Origin: Methanimicrococcus sp. | GTDB lineage: Archaea; Halobacteriota; Methanosarcinia; Methanosarcinales; Methanosarcinaceae | Assembly (NCBI GenBank): GCA_009776675.1 | Contig: WRNK01000074.1 | Span: 44 to 6,300 of the forward strand | Direction: 5' to 3' | Length of the DNA stretch: 6,257 bases | In this document: in pieces, positions 4,649 to 6,257 of the stretch | Numbering within the stretch: the first letter of the stretch is position 1 | How the letters are laid out: each line of letters opens with the position of its first letter | Program-made: the position numbers and the translations under genes | The notes under the pieces: generated by a model | Database searches by the model: none | Seen by the model: the letters and a program-made list of their open reading frames with translations, nothing else | What the model was told of the DNA's origin: nothing

Positions 4649-6257
4649 TCATTTTTTTGGTATAAAACACAAAGCGGCGACAACAAGCATATACAAAAAC
4701 AAAACGATTAAGACAAATACCAGCCGATATGTTACAGCACCGGAATTTTGATCGACGTTCTTGTTTTCATTATTGTTTGAATTGTCGTTTGCATTATCGA
4801 AATCATTGCTGCTGCTTCCATTATCAGGAACGGAATTGTTTCTTTCATTATTGCTTTCATTATCGAAAACAGAAGGCGGTGTTGTAGGTGAAACAATCGT
4901 TGCAGTTCCAAAACCGCTGCCGCCGGTACTTGGCGGATTGACGGCGACCGTGATCGTGTCGCTGTTTGTGGTGTAACGATTCGTTTGACCGTTGTATTCT
5001 GCCGTGTAGCTGTGGCTGCCGCGAGCAGGGGACAAATCGGTATATACAGCAATGCCGGAAGCGTCTAAAGGCACTGTTGCCAAAGTTGCAGAACCGTCCA
5101 AAAACGTCACTGTGCCGCTTGGAACATCGCCGGTTCCCACCGGCAGCACCGTTGCCGTCAGCACCGCATCAAGTCCGCTTGTGACTGCTGCCGACAGGGT
5201 TGCAGGGGGTATGGCTTCGCTGACCGTCACTATCCCGGGGGTGACGCTGGCCAAACTATAGTTACTGTCCGCCGCTTTGGTGGCGGTGATGTTGAATGTA
5301 CCGGATTGATTTATGGTAACAGTTGTGCCTGATACGGTTGCGACTGCAGTATTGTCTGATGTATACGTCACCGCTCCACCGCCTGAACCGCCCGTTATGG
5401 AAAGGGTAATGGGACCATCACCGTAAGTATAAGCTGTGCCAAGCCCGACGAGGACAAGCGGGGTTTGTGATGCAGGAGATACTGTCAAGTCAAATTTGCC
5501 CGACGTTGCATCATCGAGGGTGATCGTCATCGAATGCACTCCTCCGCCGGTTGTCGCCAACGTGTTAATCGTCAGCGTTCCCGTGCCCCCGATGATCGTC
5601 ACATCATCAGCAGTAATGCTTGAGGGTGCACCGTCAAGCGTTGCCGTGTATATGCCGTCATCAATATTCGTTGTCGTGACCGGGAAAGTCGCACTGCCCG
5701 CCGTTCCATACGTCAGCGTTCCCGTCTGCGTGTTTGTCACGGTTACAGTTTTCGGTGCGAATGCTGCAATGACGGCTTTATCGGCTCCCACCGCAGGAAT
5801 AACAAAGAAAACTTGATTTTTGTTTGTAATCGTCTGCGCCACAGCATCTATCGTTATGCTGTCTATCACATATCCGGTGTCGGCAGTGGCGATGATGACT
5901 TGATTGGAATTTGCGACTATCGGAATATTATTGGGAGGAATGATGCTCCCGCCTGCGCCGGCTGTGATCTTTATGGTATAGAGGGTCACGCTTGTTTTCG
6001 GTGTGACGGATGTGCCTTCACTGCTTGATCTGCCGCCGTTTCCAATGTTTGCGCCGTGACGACCTGATGTCCCCGTGCCACCTGTAGAGGTGACCTTTGC
6101 AGTGCTTTCATCAATGACGATGTTATTTACAGGAGCGAATGTGGTTGAAGTTGATCCGCCGGAACCGATGCCTGCGCCACCGCTGGGAGAACCGCTGCCG
6201 CCTATAGCTATCACATCGGAGTCGCCCGTGATTGTGATATTGCCCGAAGCTCCGGTA
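4649..6257 (-). CDS. Large modular Ig-like cell-surface protein, C-terminal 535 residues, membrane-anchored
   Basis: The frame stays open to the right edge (TGASGNITITG...), so the N-terminus and signal peptide are outside the window; the GTG at 6212-6214 is internal. Numbering from the edge, residues 1-85 are Gly-rich repeats (GGAGIGSGG, then GANIGNGG). Residues 92-168 resemble an InlB B-type repeat (YTIKITAGAGGSI, then ATADTGYVIDSITID). Residues 170-260 are an Ig-like module (GTLTYGTAGSATFPVTT), 264-346 a second one (YTYGDGPITLSITGGSG, then ATKAADSNY), and 350-440 an Ig-like repeat of the Big_5/Ig_3 type (PSGTVTFLDG, then GSHSYTAEYNG). Residues 441-508 are an Asn/Asp/Ser-rich stalk. A single hydrophobic helix lies at 511-531, ending in IPKK, with the basic end inside the cell. 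This predicts a stalked protein displayed outside the cell, perhaps for adhesion; ligand and role cannot be told. No PGF/PEF-CTERM sorting motif is visible. The Ig-module DNA is more GC-rich than the housekeeping genes. Confidence 0.85.
   Translation of the reverse strand, partial: TGASGNITITGDSDVIAIGGSGSPSGGAGIGSGGSTSTTFAPVNNIVIDESTAKVTSTGGTGTSGRHGANIGNGGRSSSEGTSVTPKTSVTLYTIKITAGAGGSIIPPNNIPIVANSNQVIIATADTGYVIDSITIDAVAQTITNKNQVFFVIPAVGADKAVIAAFAPKTVTVTNTQTGTLTYGTAGSATFPVTTTNIDDGIYTATLDGAPSSITADDVTIIGGTGTLTINTLATTGGGVHSMTITLDDATSGKFDLTVSPASQTPLVLVGLGTAYTYGDGPITLSITGGSGGGAVTYTSDNTAVATVSGTTVTINQSGTFNITATKAADSNYSLASVTPGIVTVSEAIPPATLSAAVTSGLDAVLTATVLPVGTGDVPSGTVTFLDGSATLATVPLDASGIAVYTDLSPARGSHSYTAEYNGQTNRYTTNSDTITVAVNPPSTGGSGFGTATIVSPTTPPSVFDNESNNERNNSVPDNGSSSNDFDNANDNSNNNENKNVDQNSGAVTYRLVFVLIVLFLYMLVVAALCFIPKK
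4733..4936 (-). repeat. Low-complexity Asn/Asp/Ser stalk region of the surface protein
   Basis: The segment between the last Ig-like module and the membrane helix is rich in Asn, Asp, Ser and Glu (DNESNNERNN; NDFDNANDNSNNNENKN). The DNA has short degenerate repeats, including cattatcgaaa at 4792-4802 and 4858-4868, and related tttcatta words. It would form a flexible, possibly glycosylated spacer lifting the Ig modules off the membrane. Confidence 0.6.
6005..6257 (-). repeat. Gly-rich protein repeats at the N-terminal side of the surface protein
   Basis: Two degenerate copies of about 30 residues can be aligned, at residues 6-34 and 45-75 counted from the window edge. Each starts with Asn-Ile-x-Ile, passes through a short Thr/Ser-rich strand, and ends in a Gly-rich turn (GGAGIGSGG; GRHGANIGNGG). 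The residues at the very edge (TGASG) look like part of another copy, so the array probably continues outside. Such GAGIGGG repeats occur in beta-helical surface proteins of gut microbes and methanogens. Confidence 0.6.

Noticed and set aside
5436..5816. 126-residue Val/Ser/Pro-rich open frame on the plus strand
   Set aside because: It is the mirror of the Thr/Gly-rich Ig modules on the minus strand; low-complexity composition and lack of a start signal mark it as a shadow.
6212..6214. GTG as the start of the surface protein
   Set aside because: The frame continues open to the window edge with the same Gly-rich repeat pattern, and no signal peptide follows the GTG.

Overview
The window looks like chromosome from a moderately AT-rich methanogen-type euryarchaeon. 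The evidence is an archaeal-type Trm5 tRNA methyltransferase, an archaeal/eukaryotic-type (MtaB/CDKAL1-like) methylthiotransferase with a TRAM domain, a short flavodoxin-plus-2[4Fe-4S] protein of the kind common in anaerobes, oligo-T terminators, a TATA-like box placed for a near-leaderless start, and a large modular Ig-like surface protein. A host-associated relative of Methanosarcinales or Methanomicrobiales (for example Methanimicrococcus-like) would fit, but this is a guess from gene content and composition.

Layout: (1) 1-291, the 3' end of a GlpX-type class II fructose-1,6-bisphosphatase, plus strand. (2) 352-1656, a tRNA t6A37 methylthiotransferase, plus strand. (3) 1666-2277, PurN glycinamide ribonucleotide formyltransferase, minus strand, convergent with gene 2 and only 9 bp from it. 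(4) 2278-2423, a divergent intergenic region with a TATA-like box and four A-rich tandem repeat units. (5) 2424-3239 and 3246-4382, a probable two-gene operon of an EFR1-family flavodoxin/ferredoxin and Trm5, 6 bp apart; Trm5 has an unusual 42-residue acidic N-terminal extension. (6) 4383-4648, a gene-free convergent gap holding oligo-T terminators for both directions and a perfect 12-bp hairpin. (7) 4649 to the right edge, minus strand, the C-terminal 535 residues of a large cell-surface protein: Gly-rich repeats, an InlB-B-like repeat, three Ig-like modules, an Asn/Asp/Ser-rich stalk and a C-terminal membrane anchor.

Most of the genes are housekeeping: gluconeogenesis, purine synthesis and tRNA anticodon-loop modification. 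Two enzymes act on tRNA position 37 (ms2t6A and m1G). The coupling of a flavodoxin/ferredoxin to Trm5 raises the untested idea that this electron carrier serves the radical-SAM step after m1G37 (Taw1, wyosine). The surface protein is the accessory part. Its Ig-module DNA is visibly more GC-rich than the flanking housekeeping genes and its own 3' end, which suggests a mosaic origin. I see no clear CRISPR, transposon, rRNA or tRNA gene, and no convincing wholly new system.
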